The position numbers and the translations under genes were made by a program. The notes under the pieces were generated by a model. The model was not told where the DNA came from. It worked only from the letters and a program-made list of their open reading frames with translations, and did not search any database. Shown here one piece after another: positions 36,852 to 45,584 of a DNA stretch of 64,000 nt (position 1 is the first letter of the stretch; the number at the start of each line of letters is the position of its first letter). The stretch comes from Pseudomonas soli (GTDB taxonomy: Bacteria; Pseudomonadota; Gammaproteobacteria; Pseudomonadales; Pseudomonadaceae): the NCBI RefSeq assembly GCF_900110655.1, contig NZ_FOEQ01000001.1, positions 153,633 to 217,632 of the forward strand. The letters are read 5' to 3'.

Positions 36852-38189
36852 TCAACGGTCGAACATCAAGGGCAATCCCTGGCACGGGTCGCACACTTGG
36901 CCCTGGTGCCAGGCCAGTTGCCCCGACACCACCGTGCTACGTACCACATGGTGGAAGGCGCGCTGCTGGAACGGCGTCCAGCCGCAGCGCGCCAGGATCG
37001 GGTCGTCCGCCACGGCCCGTGGCCTGGCCAGGCGCTCGACGATGGCGAAGTCCGCCCAGTATCCCTCGCGCAGGAAACCGCGCTCGCGAATGGCGAACAG
37101 CTCGGCCACCGCGTGGCTGGTCTTGGTCACCACCTGGGCCATGCTCAGCACCCCTTCGCTGACCAGCTCCAGCGCCGCCGGCAGGGCGTGCTGCACCAGC
37201 GGCAGGCCTGACGGTGCGCGGGTATACACCCGCCGCTTTTCTTCCAGCGTATGCGGCGCGTGGTCGGTACCGATCACATCGATACGGTCGCGGGCCAGGG
37301 CGTTGCGCAGGGCATCGCGGTCGGTGCCGGTCTTGATCGCCGGATTGCACTTGATCAAGTGGCCGAGGCTGGCGTAGTCGCTGTCGTCGAACAGCAGGTG
37401 GTGCAGGCACACCTCAGCGGTGATGCGCTTGCCGCTCACCGGGCCGGACGTGAACAACGCCAGCTCGCGCACCGTGGTCAGGTGCAGCACATGCAGGCGC
37501 GTGCCGAAGCGCCGGGCCAGATGCACGGCCAGGCTCGAGGAGCGGTAGCAGGCGTCGGCATCGCGGATCAGCGGGTGCGCGGCCGGAGGGATGAATTCGC
37601 CGTGGCGCGCCCGCCACCACCCCTCGTTCTGCACAATGCTGGGCGTGTGCTCGCAATGGGCCAGGACGATGGTCGGCGCATAGACAAAGAGTTTTTCCAG
37701 CACCTGCGGATCATCCACCAGCATGTCGCCAGTGGACGCGCCCATGAACACCTTGATCCCGGCCACTTCGCGGGGGTCGAGGGCGGCAATGGTGTCGAGG
37801 TTGTCGCGGCTCACCCCGAAGTGAAAACCATAGTTGGCCCGTGAGCCTGCCGCCGCCCGGCGCTTCTTGTCGGCCAGCGCCTCCAGGGTCAACGTCGGCG
37901 GGTTGGTGTTGGGCATGTCCATGTAGCTGGTGATGCCCCCGGCCACCGCCGCCCGCGACTCGCTGGCAATACTGCCCTTGTGCGGCGCCCCCGGCTCGCG
38001 AAAATGCACCTGGTCGTCGATCATCCCTGGCAGCAACCAGGCGCCCTTGGCATCGATCTCCAGTGCCGCCCGGGCGTTGTCGAGGCTGCCGGCGATCCGT
38101 TCTATGCGCCCATGGCGCACCAGCAGGTCGGCTTCGAATTCACGCCCCTCGTTGACCAGCCGCGCATTGCGCACCAATAGCGTGTCCAT
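36852..38189 (-). CDS. pyrC2: Dihydroorotase paralogue PyrC2
   Basis: A 445-residue amidohydrolase of dihydroorotase type. The first metal motif is DDQVHFREPG (Gln60, His62) where most class I enzymes read HxH. The later metal and substrate positions include the lysine in AGIKVFMGAS, AHCEH and IGTDHAPHT. It makes or opens dihydroorotate in pyrimidine synthesis. It starts 2 bp after the carbonic anhydrase gene stop, so it is co-transcribed. In Pseudomonas this paralogue belongs to the Zur regulon and backs up PyrC when zinc is limiting. Confidence 0.8.
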   Translation of the reverse strand: MDTLLVRNARLVNEGREFEADLLVRHGRIERIAGSLDNARAALEIDAKGAWLLPGMIDDQVHFREPGAPHKGSIASESRAAVAGGITSYMDMPNTNPPTLTLEALADKKRRAAAGSRANYGFHFGVSRDNLDTIAALDPREVAGIKVFMGASTGDMLVDDPQVLEKLFVYAPTIVLAHCEHTPSIVQNEGWWRARHGEFIPPAAHPLIRDADACYRSSSLAVHLARRFGTRLHVLHLTTVRELALFTSGPVSGKRITAEVCLHHLLFDDSDYASLGHLIKCNPAIKTGTDRDALRNALARDRIDVIGTDHAPHTLEEKRRVYTRAPSGLPLVQHALPAALELVSEGVLSMAQVVTKTSHAVAELFAIRERGFLREGYWADFAIVERLARPRAVADDPILARCGWTPFQQRAFHHVVRSTVVSGQLAWHQGQVCDPCQGLPLMFDR

Positions 38190-38191
38190 GC

Positions 38192-38752
38192 TCAGAACTC
38201 GTTCTGCAAGGCCTTGTAGCCCTGGACCAGGTCGATATTGGTGCGCGCTACATCCTCGGAGAACTCCGAGGCAGACACGCTGACCGGCGGGTAGCGCTCC
38301 AGGTCGGTATGCGGGCCGATGTGCTCGGTGGGCGGCACGTAGAAGCGCGGCGGCAAGTCGCGGCCGTCGACCACCGAGTTGTGCCGCACCACGCTGCCAT
38401 CACCGACCTTGCAGTTGAACAGCACGCTGTTGAAGCCGATGAACACCCGGTCGCCGACTTCGCACGGACCGTGGACGATGGAGCGGTGGGCGATCGAGCT
38501 GTACTGGCCGATGCGCACCGCCGCGCCGGATTTGGAATGGATCACCACGCCATCCTGGATATTGGAGTTGGCACCGATGACGATTGGCTGCATGTCGCCG
38601 CTGGCGTCCACCTCGTCGGCGCGGATGACCGCATAAGGGCCAACGAACACGTTGTCGTGGATGATCACCTTGCCGCAGATGATGGCGGTGTGGTCGATAT
38701 AGGCCGATTCGGCGATTTGCGGAAGATGGCCGGAGGGGTTTCTGCGGATCAC
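38192..38752 (-). CDS. Gamma-class carbonic anhydrase family protein
   Basis: A 186-residue left-handed beta-helix protein with hexapeptide repeats (VIIHDNVFVGPYAVIRADE; IGANSNIQDGVVIHS; IGQYSSIAHRSIVHG). Three His positions suitable for metal binding are visible: HS after VVI, H in IAHRS and H in IVHG. It hydrates CO2 or has a related role. GTG at 38752 gives the family start MIRRNPSGHLPQI; the open frame upstream covers the Zur-like box and cannot be coding. It is first of the operon with pyrC2. Confidence 0.8.
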   Translation of the reverse strand: MIRRNPSGHLPQIAESAYIDHTAIICGKVIIHDNVFVGPYAVIRADEVDASGDMQPIVIGANSNIQDGVVIHSKSGAAVRIGQYSSIAHRSIVHGPCEVGDRVFIGFNSVLFNCKVGDGSVVRHNSVVDGRDLPPRFYVPPTEHIGPHTDLERYPPVSVSASEFSEDVARTNIDLVQGYKALQNEF

Positions 38753-38785
38753 GGTGAGGGTCCTGCCTGGGAGGAAAAATGCAAA

Positions 38786-38800
38786 TGTTACGTTATAACA
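38786..38800. promoter_or_regulatory. Zur-like box
   Basis: TGTTACGTTATAACA is an imperfect palindrome close to the Zur consensus (GTTATAnnATAAC). It lies 33 bases upstream of the carbonic anhydrase gene start. All three genes behind it (carbonic anhydrase, pyrC2, dksA2) are known zinc-scarcity genes in Pseudomonas, so control by Zur is likely. Confidence 0.7.
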
Positions 38801-38887
38801 ATTACATTGCAACACCTTCCCGCGTCGATCTGGCAAACTGCACGTTACTGCGCGTCAACGCCCGTGCCTGAAGGTCTTGTGTCCCCC

Positions 38888-39397
38888 ATGCCTGTCCGCC
38901 CTACTCTCACCGATGATGTTCCAGCGCTCCCTGCCTTGGAACGCTCCGCCGCCCAGGCATTCCGGCAATTGCCGCACCTCGCCTGGCTGGCCGACAGCGA
39001 CGTGATGAATGAAGCCGAACACCTCGCATTCGTGAGCGAAGGTTGCAGCTGGGTCGCCGTGGATGACCAGGACCAGGCACTGGGTTTTCTCTGCGCCAGC
39101 ATTGCCGACGACGCCTTGCACATCCATGAGCTGTCCGTGCGGCAAGAGGCCCAGGGCCGCGGCTTGGGCCGGCGCCTGCTAGACCAGGCACGGCATGCCG
39201 CTCGCCTCAAGGGCCTGGCCTGGCTGACCCTGACCACCTTCGACGATGTCCCCTGGAATGCCCCGTTCTACGCGCGCTACGGCTTCGAGCCCATCCCTGC
39301 GACACGCTTGGACGCCCGCCTGCGCGCAATTCTCGCCAGCGAGCTGGCCCATGGCCTGGACCAGCGGTGCGCCATGCGCCTGCCGCTCGACGCCTGA
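38888..39397 (+). CDS. GNAT N-acetyltransferase
   Basis: A 169-residue GNAT protein with the acetyl-CoA loop VRQEAQGRGLGRRLLDQA near 90-107, and late NAPFYARYGFEPIP. The start ATG at 38888 is chosen by family length; the frame is open far upstream over the carbonic anhydrase gene on the other strand. It is divergent from the zinc-scarcity operon, with the Zur-like box in the shared gap. The acceptor is unknown. Confidence 0.8.
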   Translation: MPVRPTLTDDVPALPALERSAAQAFRQLPHLAWLADSDVMNEAEHLAFVSEGCSWVAVDDQDQALGFLCASIADDALHIHELSVRQEAQGRGLGRRLLDQARHAARLKGLAWLTLTTFDDVPWNAPFYARYGFEPIPATRLDARLRAILASELAHGLDQRCAMRLPLDA

Positions 39398-39461
39398 GCC
39401 CTGTTTTCATCCCCCCGGCCATTCACGTAGAGTCTGAACACCCGCGGTAACGGACAACACG

Positions 39462-41090
39462 ATGGACAAGTACGCCCCCCGCCAGTGGCTGCCACACGAA
39501 AAGCCCAGCCTGCCCGGTTCGCCCTCGACACCGCTGCACGCCCCGGCCAAGCGCCTGGCCTTCGGCGTGGTCGGTCTGCTGGTGGCCATCACCGGCGGCC
39601 TGGGCAACGCCCTGGTGGTGGCCAACCTGCCATTTCTGCAGGGCGCCCTCGGTGCCACCAGCGCGGAGATGGCCTGGCTACCGGCGGCCTACGTGATGAC
39701 CAACGTGTCGATGAACCTGTTGCTGGTGAAGTTTCGCCAGGAGTTCGGCCTGCGCGCCTTCACCGAAGTGTTCCTGGTGCTCTACGCGCTGGTCACCCTC
39801 GCCCACCTGTTCGTCAACGACCTCAACTCGGCCATCGCCGTGCGCGCCGCCCATGGCATGGTCGGTGCCGCGCTGAGTTCGCTGGGGCTTTACTACATGA
39901 TCCAGGCCTTCCCCGCGCAGTGGCGGCTCAAGGCGATGGTCCTCGGGCTGGGCGCCTCGCAGTTGGCCGTACCCTTGGCCCGGGTGTTTTCCGAAGACCT
40001 GCTGCAGATCGCCGAGTGGCGCGGGCTGTACCTGTTCGAGCTGGGCCTGGCCCTGGCCGCGCTGGGCTGCGTGCTGTTGCTCAAGCTACCGCCGGGCGAT
40101 CGCTTCAAGACCTTCGAGCCGCTGGATTTTCTCACCTTCACCCTGATGGCCAGCGGCACTGCCCTGCTCTGCGCGGCGCTGTCGCTGGGGCGTATCGACT
40201 GGTGGCTGGACGCGCCGTGGATCGGCGTCGCCCTGGCCGGCGCCATTGCCCTGATCCTCTCGGGCCTGGCCATCGAGCACAACCGCAGCAACCCGTTGCT
40301 GATGACCCGCTGGCTGGGCAGCGGCGCGATCATTCGCCTGGCACTGTGCGTGATCCTGATCCGCATGGTGATTTCCGAGCAGTCCACCGGCGCGGTGGGC
40401 TTCCTCCAGGCGCTGAACATGGGCAACGAGCAGATGCGCGCGCTGTACGCGGTGATGCTGCTGGGCGCGATCACCGGCCTTGCCACCAGCGCGTTGACCA
40501 TCAACCCCACGCACCTGGTACTGCCGCTGTTCATCTCCCTGGCCGCAATGGCCACCGGCGCGTTCATGGACAGCGGCTCCACCAACCTGACCCGCCCGGC
40601 ACAGATGTACCTCAGCCAGTTCCTGCTGGCCTTCGGCAGCACCTTCTTCGTCGGCCCGTCGATGGCGCTGGGCATCAGCCATGTGCGCGCCAACCCGCGC
40701 AACCTGGTGAGCTTCTCGGTGCTGTTCGGCATCTGCAACAACCTCGGCGGGCTGATTGGCTCGGCACTGCTGGGCACCTTCCAGACGGTGCGGGAGAAAT
40801 TCCACTCCAGCCAGCTGATGGACCGCCTGAGTTCCCTGGAACCCCTGGTCAGCGCCCGGGTCCAGGGGGGTGGCGCCGGTTATGCCGGGGTGCTGGCCGA
40901 CCCTGCGCTGCGCAACGAGGCGGGCATGCGCCTGCTGGCCAACGCCGCGACCCGCGAGGCCAATGTGCTGGCCTACAACGATGTGTTCATGCTGATCGGC
41001 GCCATCGCTATCCTGACCATGATCTGGATCTTCATCCGCAGCCTGTACCTGCGCTATACCCACTCCACCAGCGGTGCCTCCAACCGATGA
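39462..41090 (+). CDS. MFS drug exporter, DHA2/EmrB-like
   Basis: A 542-residue transporter with about 14 hydrophobic segments, the number usual for the DHA2 family. It begins with a proline-rich cytoplasmic tail of about 30 residues. Position in an operon with an HlyD/EmrA-type adaptor (4-base ATGA overlap) shows it works as an EmrAB-like tripartite pump with an outer-membrane channel encoded elsewhere. Substrate unknown. It lies 64 bp after the GNAT gene. Confidence 0.8.
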   Translation: MDKYAPRQWLPHEKPSLPGSPSTPLHAPAKRLAFGVVGLLVAITGGLGNALVVANLPFLQGALGATSAEMAWLPAAYVMTNVSMNLLLVKFRQEFGLRAFTEVFLVLYALVTLAHLFVNDLNSAIAVRAAHGMVGAALSSLGLYYMIQAFPAQWRLKAMVLGLGASQLAVPLARVFSEDLLQIAEWRGLYLFELGLALAALGCVLLLKLPPGDRFKTFEPLDFLTFTLMASGTALLCAALSLGRIDWWLDAPWIGVALAGAIALILSGLAIEHNRSNPLLMTRWLGSGAIIRLALCVILIRMVISEQSTGAVGFLQALNMGNEQMRALYAVMLLGAITGLATSALTINPTHLVLPLFISLAAMATGAFMDSGSTNLTRPAQMYLSQFLLAFGSTFFVGPSMALGISHVRANPRNLVSFSVLFGICNNLGGLIGSALLGTFQTVREKFHSSQLMDRLSSLEPLVSARVQGGGAGYAGVLADPALRNEAGMRLLANAATREANVLAYNDVFMLIGAIAILTMIWIFIRSLYLRYTHSTSGASNR

Positions 41091-42220
41091 CCCAGGAAAC
41101 GCCAACGACCACCACCACCGCCATCGCCGAAACCCCGGAAGGCAGCGCGCCCCCGAGCGAGCCGACCAGCCCGGCACGTACCCGACGTGTGCGCCTGCTG
41201 TCATCGCTTAGCTTCGCCGCCGTGGCCCTGGCCGGCATCCTGCTGGTGCTCTACGCCTGGCGCCTGCCGCCATTCAGCAGCGCCATCGAAAGCACCGAGA
41301 ACGCGCTGGTGCGCGGCCAGGTGACCATCATCGGCCCTCAGCTGGGCGGCTACATCGTCGAGGTGCCGGTGCACGACTTCCAGTTCGTCAAACAGGGCGA
41401 CCTGCTGGTGCGCCTGGACGACCGCATCTACACCCAACGCCTGGCCCAGGCCGTTGCCCAGCTCAAGCAGCAACAGGCGGCGCTGGCCAACAACCTGCAG
41501 CAGCGCAACAGCGCCGAGGCCACCATTGCCCAGCGCCAGGCCGCGATCGCCGACGCCGCCGCCCAGGCCGACAAGGCCCGCGCCGACCTGCAACGCAACC
41601 AGGCGCTGGTAAGCGACGGCTCGGTATCACGCCGTGAACTGGACCTGAGCCGCGCCAGTCAGGCCGCCGCCGTCGCCAGTCTGGCCCAGGCCAGGGCCGC
41701 ACTGGAAATCGCCCGCCAGGACCGCGAAACGGTGGTCGTCAATCGCGCTGCGCTGGAAGCTTCGGTGGAAAACGCCAAGGCCGCGGTGGAGCTGGCCCGC
41801 ATCGACCTGGACAACACCCGGGTCAAGGCGCCACGTGACGGCCAGCTGGGGCAGATCGGCACCCGCCTGGGCGCCTACGTCAACCCCGGTGCGCAGTTGA
41901 TGGCACTGGTGCCGGACACCCTGTGGGTGATCGCCAACCTGAAGGAGACGCAGATGGCCAACGTGCGCATCGGCCAGCCGGCGACCTTCACCGTCGATGC
42001 GCTCAATCATCTGAAACTGCGTGGTCACGTGCAGCAGATCTCGCCGGCCACTGGCTCCGAGTTCGCCTTGTTGCAGGCCGACAACGCCACCGGCAACTTC
42101 GTCAAGATCGCCCAGCGCATCCCGGTGCGGATCACCGTCGATGGCGACCAGCCCGAGGCCAGGCATCTGCGGCCAGGGATGTCGGTGGTGGTGAGCATCG
42201 ATACCCGGGAGGCGCAGTAA
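41087..42220 (+). CDS. HlyD/EmrA-family periplasmic adaptor
   Basis: A 377-residue adaptor with one membrane anchor at about 38-59, a lipoyl-like half (IIGPQLGGYIVEVPVHDFQFVKQGD), a long alpha-hairpin rich in Ala/Gln (about 120-230) and a beta-barrel part (LIDNTRVKAP-like at about 243-252, LKETQMANVRIGQP). It links the inner-membrane pump to an outer-membrane channel. Its ATG overlaps the exporter stop, giving tight coupling. An N-terminal Thr-rich stretch (TTTTT) is odd but cytoplasmic. Confidence 0.85.
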   Translation: MTQETPTTTTTAIAETPEGSAPPSEPTSPARTRRVRLLSSLSFAAVALAGILLVLYAWRLPPFSSAIESTENALVRGQVTIIGPQLGGYIVEVPVHDFQFVKQGDLLVRLDDRIYTQRLAQAVAQLKQQQAALANNLQQRNSAEATIAQRQAAIADAAAQADKARADLQRNQALVSDGSVSRRELDLSRASQAAAVASLAQARAALEIARQDRETVVVNRAALEASVENAKAAVELARIDLDNTRVKAPRDGQLGQIGTRLGAYVNPGAQLMALVPDTLWVIANLKETQMANVRIGQPATFTVDALNHLKLRGHVQQISPATGSEFALLQADNATGNFVKIAQRIPVRITVDGDQPEARHLRPGMSVVVSIDTREAQ

Positions 42221-42438
42221 GCGACGGGTCCGACGGCGCCGGGGCGGAACCAGCAGAGTATGGCTGAACACCCACCGTTTGCCGGTTGGCCGCCAGTCGG
42301 TGCCAAAGGCAGGCTTTGCCAAACAGCGCACAGCACGGGCGATATGTCGTCGTGCCACGATTGCGGCCGCTCTGGCCCGCGGGTTCTAATCCTGGCCTGC
42401 GCTCCACCCAGCAATTGGCAATACAAGGATGCCTTACA

Positions 42439-43071
42439 ATGGACAGGAAGATCATACCGCTGGCGTTGCTGGCGACCCTGGTCGGCTGCTCGGACAACCA
42501 GCAGCCCCGCGAAGCCGACCTGCGCCAGGCTGCCCAAGCCTACCTCGACAGCCAGTACCCGCACTGTTTCGTGATCAGTGCCTTCCCCACCCGCACCCGT
42601 GACTTCGATGTCGAAGGCACCAACCAGGCCCTGCACGCCCTGGCCCAGGTCGGCGTGGTCAGCGAACGGGAAGTTGCCCGTACCGAAGTCCCTGAGCGCC
42701 TGTGGCAGCCGGCACGCACCGACATCTACTACGCCTACGACCTCACCGACGAGGGCCGCCGCTACTACAAGGCCGATGCAAGGCGCAAAGCGAACGGCAC
42801 CAGCACCGGCGGGCTGTGCTTCGGCAAGGCCCAGGTCACCGCCATCAACAGCGTCGGCAAGCCTACCGAACAGGATGGGCGCAAGCAGTCGCAGGTGAGT
42901 TACAGCTACCAGGTGAACGAACTGCCGACCTGGGCCAGCGACGCGGCGGTCCAGGCCGGCATCGCAGGCCTCGGCCAGGCGGCCGCCAGTGCTGCCAAGC
43001 CGCTGGAGGAAACCCGCGCCATGGTGCTCACGGACCACGGATGGGTGCACGAGCAACTGCTGGCCAACTGA
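42439..43071 (+). CDS. Lipoprotein of unknown function
   Basis: A 210-residue protein with a lipoprotein signal (MDRKIIPLALLATLVGC, lipobox LVGC, Cys at 17). The mature part has two more cysteines, at PHCFV and GLCFG, that could form a disulphide. Two copies of Tyr-rich charged text (DIYYAYDLTDEGRRYY) are visible. The family is not recognised. A terminator follows 50 bp downstream. Confidence 0.7.
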   Translation: MDRKIIPLALLATLVGCSDNQQPREADLRQAAQAYLDSQYPHCFVISAFPTRTRDFDVEGTNQALHALAQVGVVSEREVARTEVPERLWQPARTDIYYAYDLTDEGRRYYKADARRKANGTSTGGLCFGKAQVTAINSVGKPTEQDGRKQSQVSYSYQVNELPTWASDAAVQAGIAGLGQAAASAAKPLEETRAMVLTDHGWVHEQLLAN

Positions 43072-43121
43072 TCAAGCTATTAATCCTGGGAAAATCTGCG
43101 CACGCCATCCTTGCCTCAACC

Positions 43122-43143
43122 CGGCCGCCTGGCGGCCGTTTTT
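43122..43143 (+). terminator. Rho-independent terminator
   Basis: A 6-bp stem CGGCCG / CGGCCG with loop CCTGG and five T's, between the lipoprotein gene at 42439 and the small exported protein gene at 43170. Confidence 0.8.
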
Positions 43144-43169
43144 CAGGTCAATCGATGGAGACCCCAGTG

Positions 43170-43382
43170 ATGAAAACCCTAACCTGTGCACTCGCCCTGC
43201 TGGCAACGATCTCGGCCACCTCGGCCTTTGCCGAAGGCGGCGCCGACCGCCTCAAGGAACGCAGCGACCAATGGGCGCTGCAACGCCAGCAGGCCGAGCA
43301 GATCGCCAAGGGTGACGCCCAGTCGCCCGCCCAGCAGCAAGCCCGGCAGACCCAGGACAACGCCAACACACCCTCCAGCTGA
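43170..43382 (+). CDS. Small exported protein
   Basis: A 70-residue protein with a signal peptide (MKTLTCALALLATISATSAFA, cut near 21). The mature 49 residues are Gln- and charge-rich (ERSDQWALQRQQAEQIAKGD), probably a helix or disordered. GGAGACCCCAGTG precedes the ATG. I do not recognise the family. Confidence 0.6.
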   Translation: MKTLTCALALLATISATSAFAEGGADRLKERSDQWALQRQQAEQIAKGDAQSPAQQQARQTQDNANTPSS

Positions 43383-43468
43383 TAGGCTCCTTGGGCATTT
43401 TTGTTCAATACCCGCGCCGCGGCCTCGGGCAGGATAGCCGCACTATCCTCGCCACAAGGAAACGCCCG

Positions 43469-44050
43469 ATGAGCCTGACACTGTCCATGGCGGCCTTCGC
43501 CCTGGCCGCCTCCATCTCCCCCGGCCCGGTCAACATCGTCGCCCTCGGCAGCGGCGCGCGCCATGGCCTGCGGGCCAGCATCGGGCATGCGGCGGGCGCC
43601 ACCCTGGGCTTCTGCCTGCTGCTGGTGCTGGTGGGGCTGGGCGTGCATGAGCTGCTGCTGCGCTGGCCGCTGCTGGGGCAGCTGTTGCATTGGGGCGGCG
43701 TACTGTTCTTGCTGTACATGGCATGGAAGCTGGCCAGCGACGACGGCGCGCTGGGCGCCGAGGATGGCAAGCGGGCGCCAAGCGCCTGGCACGGCGCGGC
43801 CATGCAGTGGCTGAGCCCCAAGGCCTGGCTGGCGGCCGTGGCCGGCATCGGCGCCTATACCGGCGGCGAGCAGCAGCTGTTGTGGCTGTTCACCTGGATC
43901 TACGGGCCGATCTGCTTCGTCTCCGTGGCCAGTTGGGCCTGGGCCGGCAGCGTGATCCGCCAGTACCTGGCCGAGCCTTGGCGGATGCGTCTGCTCAATC
44001 GGGTGCTGGCAGGGTTGCTGGTGGCGAGCGCGGTGTACCTGATGGTATGA
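43469..44050 (+). CDS. LysE-family exporter
   Basis: A 193-residue exporter with the LysE signature SISPGPVNIVALGSG near residue 15, and QWLSPKAWLAAVAG near 110. AAGGA before the ATG is a good ribosome-binding site. It is convergent with an AraC regulator (44101-44877) that is a paralogue of the one flanked by LysE genes at 7-9.6 kb. Substrate unknown. Confidence 0.8.
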   Translation: MSLTLSMAAFALAASISPGPVNIVALGSGARHGLRASIGHAAGATLGFCLLLVLVGLGVHELLLRWPLLGQLLHWGGVLFLLYMAWKLASDDGALGAEDGKRAPSAWHGAAMQWLSPKAWLAAVAGIGAYTGGEQQLLWLFTWIYGPICFVSVASWAWAGSVIRQYLAEPWRMRLLNRVLAGLLVASAVYLMV

Positions 44051-44068
44051 GGTTGACGGTTCGGGCCC

Positions 44069-44094
44069 TATCGCGGGGCAAGCCCGCTCCCAGG
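44069..44094. repeat. REP element
   Basis: A single GCGGGGCAAGCCCGCTCCCA-type core between the convergent LysE and AraC genes. Confidence 0.6.
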
Positions 44095-44100
44095 TGCTAT

Positions 44101-44877
44101 TCAGCCTTTGCGATAGTGCCCCGGCGTGGTCGCCAGGTGCCGCTTGAAAGCCCGCTGCAGATGCGCCTGGTCGGCAAAGCCGGCTTCCAGCGCCACCTCG
44201 GCGATGGCCCTGCCGGCGCGCAACTGCGCCCGGGCATGCTGCACCCGCTGGTCGAGCAGGTAGGCGTGCGGCGATAGCCCGAAGCGCTTGCCGAATGCGC
44301 GGATCAGGTAGGCCCGTGACAAGCCCGCCGCAGCGCAGATGTCCTCAAGTGTCAGCGGATCCAGACGGTGGGTGCGAATGAACGCGGCGGCCATCTCCAG
44401 GCGTGGATGCGACTGTGGGTGACGCGCCGCGCCGCCCTCGAGATAACCTGGCAGCTCTGCGAAGAACGTCGCCAGCCGCTCGGCCTTGTCCAGCGCCTCG
44501 CTGTCGAGCAGCCCGGCGAACAGGTCGAGCAACCGCCCGTACAGCGCGGTCGACGTGCTCAATGTCGCGGCCGGCAGTTCGAACCCTCGGGCCTGCAACC
44601 ACGGCAAATCAACGAACAGCATCAGGTAGGACCAAGGCTCGCCCTGGAGGGGGTTGCAGGTGTGCACCACCCCTGGGTTCATGAGCACCGTGGTCCCCAC
44701 GGCCACCTCATGCCGTGCATCACCGGTCAGGTATGTGCTGCGCCCGCCGGTGATCACGCCGATGGAAAAGCTCGCGTGGGAATGCGCGGTGTAGCACACC
44801 TGGCGGCCATCCCCGACCAGACGTGCCTCGACGAAGGGCAATGCCGGATCACGCCAGAACCTCGAGACCTCGATCAT
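44101..44877 (-). CDS. AraC-family regulator with cupin-type sensor
   Basis: A 258-residue regulator. The sensor half holds AHSHASFSIGVITGG and VVHTCNPLQGEPWSYLML; the DNA-binding half has LTLEDICAAAGLSRAYLIRAF and IAEVALEAGFADQAHLQRAF. It lines up by eye with the regulator at 8089-8907 over its full length. It stands tail to tail with a LysE gene and probably controls it. ATG at 44877 is the natural start. Confidence 0.85.
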   Translation of the reverse strand: MIEVSRFWRDPALPFVEARLVGDGRQVCYTAHSHASFSIGVITGGRSTYLTGDARHEVAVGTTVLMNPGVVHTCNPLQGEPWSYLMLFVDLPWLQARGFELPAATLSTSTALYGRLLDLFAGLLDSEALDKAERLATFFAELPGYLEGGAARHPQSHPRLEMAAAFIRTHRLDPLTLEDICAAAGLSRAYLIRAFGKRFGLSPHAYLLDQRVQHARAQLRAGRAIAEVALEAGFADQAHLQRAFKRHLATTPGHYRKG

Positions 44878-44887
44878 CGCCCCACCC

Positions 44888-45430
44888 TCACCCTTCGCCG
44901 CCCTGCACCACCACCAGCAACTGCGCCTGGCGCTCGCCGACCGAACGCAGGCGGTGCGGGGTCTGGGCATTGAAATGCAAGGCGTCGCCGGCCTCCAGCA
45001 GCACCCGCTCGCTCATGAAGTCCACCTCCACCTGCCCTTCGTGGACGAACAGGAACTCCTCGCCCTCGTGTTCCTTGAAGGTCGGGTCACTGAATTCGGT
45101 CGGCGGCTGGATCAAAAACGGCAACAGGCTGCGCTGGCCAACCTGCGAAGTCAGCACCGCATACCCAGGCCCCTCGCCGCCGCCCACCAGCGCCTGGCGC
45201 TCGCCGCGGCGCACCAGGCTGTAGCGCGCCTGGCCGTCATGCTCGCCGTCGAACAGTTCCTCGACATTGACGTTCAACGCCCGCGCCAGCTTCAGCGCCG
45301 CAGCGATCGACGGCGTGTTGAGGCCACGCTCGACCTTGGACAGGTAGCTCTTGGTCATGCCGGATTTCTCGGCCAGCTGCTCAAGGGTGATGCCCAGTTT
45401 CTTTCTCAGCAGTTTCAGTCGGATAGACAT
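44888..45430 (-). CDS. XRE-family regulator with C-terminal cupin
   Basis: A 180-residue regulator. Residues about 5-60 are a Cro/CI-type HTH (LRKKLGITLEQLAEKSGMTKSYLSKVERG split over about 8-37), and the rest is a cupin that may bind a small molecule (EHEGEEFLFVHEGQVEVDF; ALHFNAQTPHRL). It is divergent from the aldolase and DHDPS-family genes, and a repeated TTTGTGTCAT site lies between, so it probably controls them and itself. It ends 10 bp before the AraC gene start. Confidence 0.85.
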   Translation of the reverse strand: MSIRLKLLRKKLGITLEQLAEKSGMTKSYLSKVERGLNTPSIAAALKLARALNVNVEELFDGEHDGQARYSLVRRGERQALVGGGEGPGYAVLTSQVGQRSLLPFLIQPPTEFSDPTFKEHEGEEFLFVHEGQVEVDFMSERVLLEAGDALHFNAQTPHRLRSVGERQAQLLVVVQGGEG

Positions 45431-45464
45431 GTGAAGCGGGTTTCCCGAACAAACGCACTTGCGC

Positions 45465-45500
45465 ATGACACTTTGTGTCATATAGGATTATTTGTGTCAT
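45465..45500. promoter_or_regulatory. Operator region of the XRE-cupin regulator
   Basis: Perfect palindrome ATGACAC-TTT-GTGTCAT (45465-45481), and the half TTTGTGTCAT again at 45491-45500, with the same half starting at 45472. The 19-bp step puts both on one face of the helix. It lies between the divergent regulator and aldolase genes. Confidence 0.65.
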
Positions 45501-45584
45501 CTGATGGTTCGCCCCCTCACCGTCCAAAGCTCGGGGGCGAGCCAGCCCTGACATCCGTCATCACGCCACAGAGGAAAGATCCCC

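Noticed and set aside
39485..42220. 911-codon frame that runs over the MFS gene and into the adaptor gene
   Set aside because: The first two thirds are a shadow in the wrong frame of the MFS gene; only the part from 41087 is real, as the HlyD-type adaptor.
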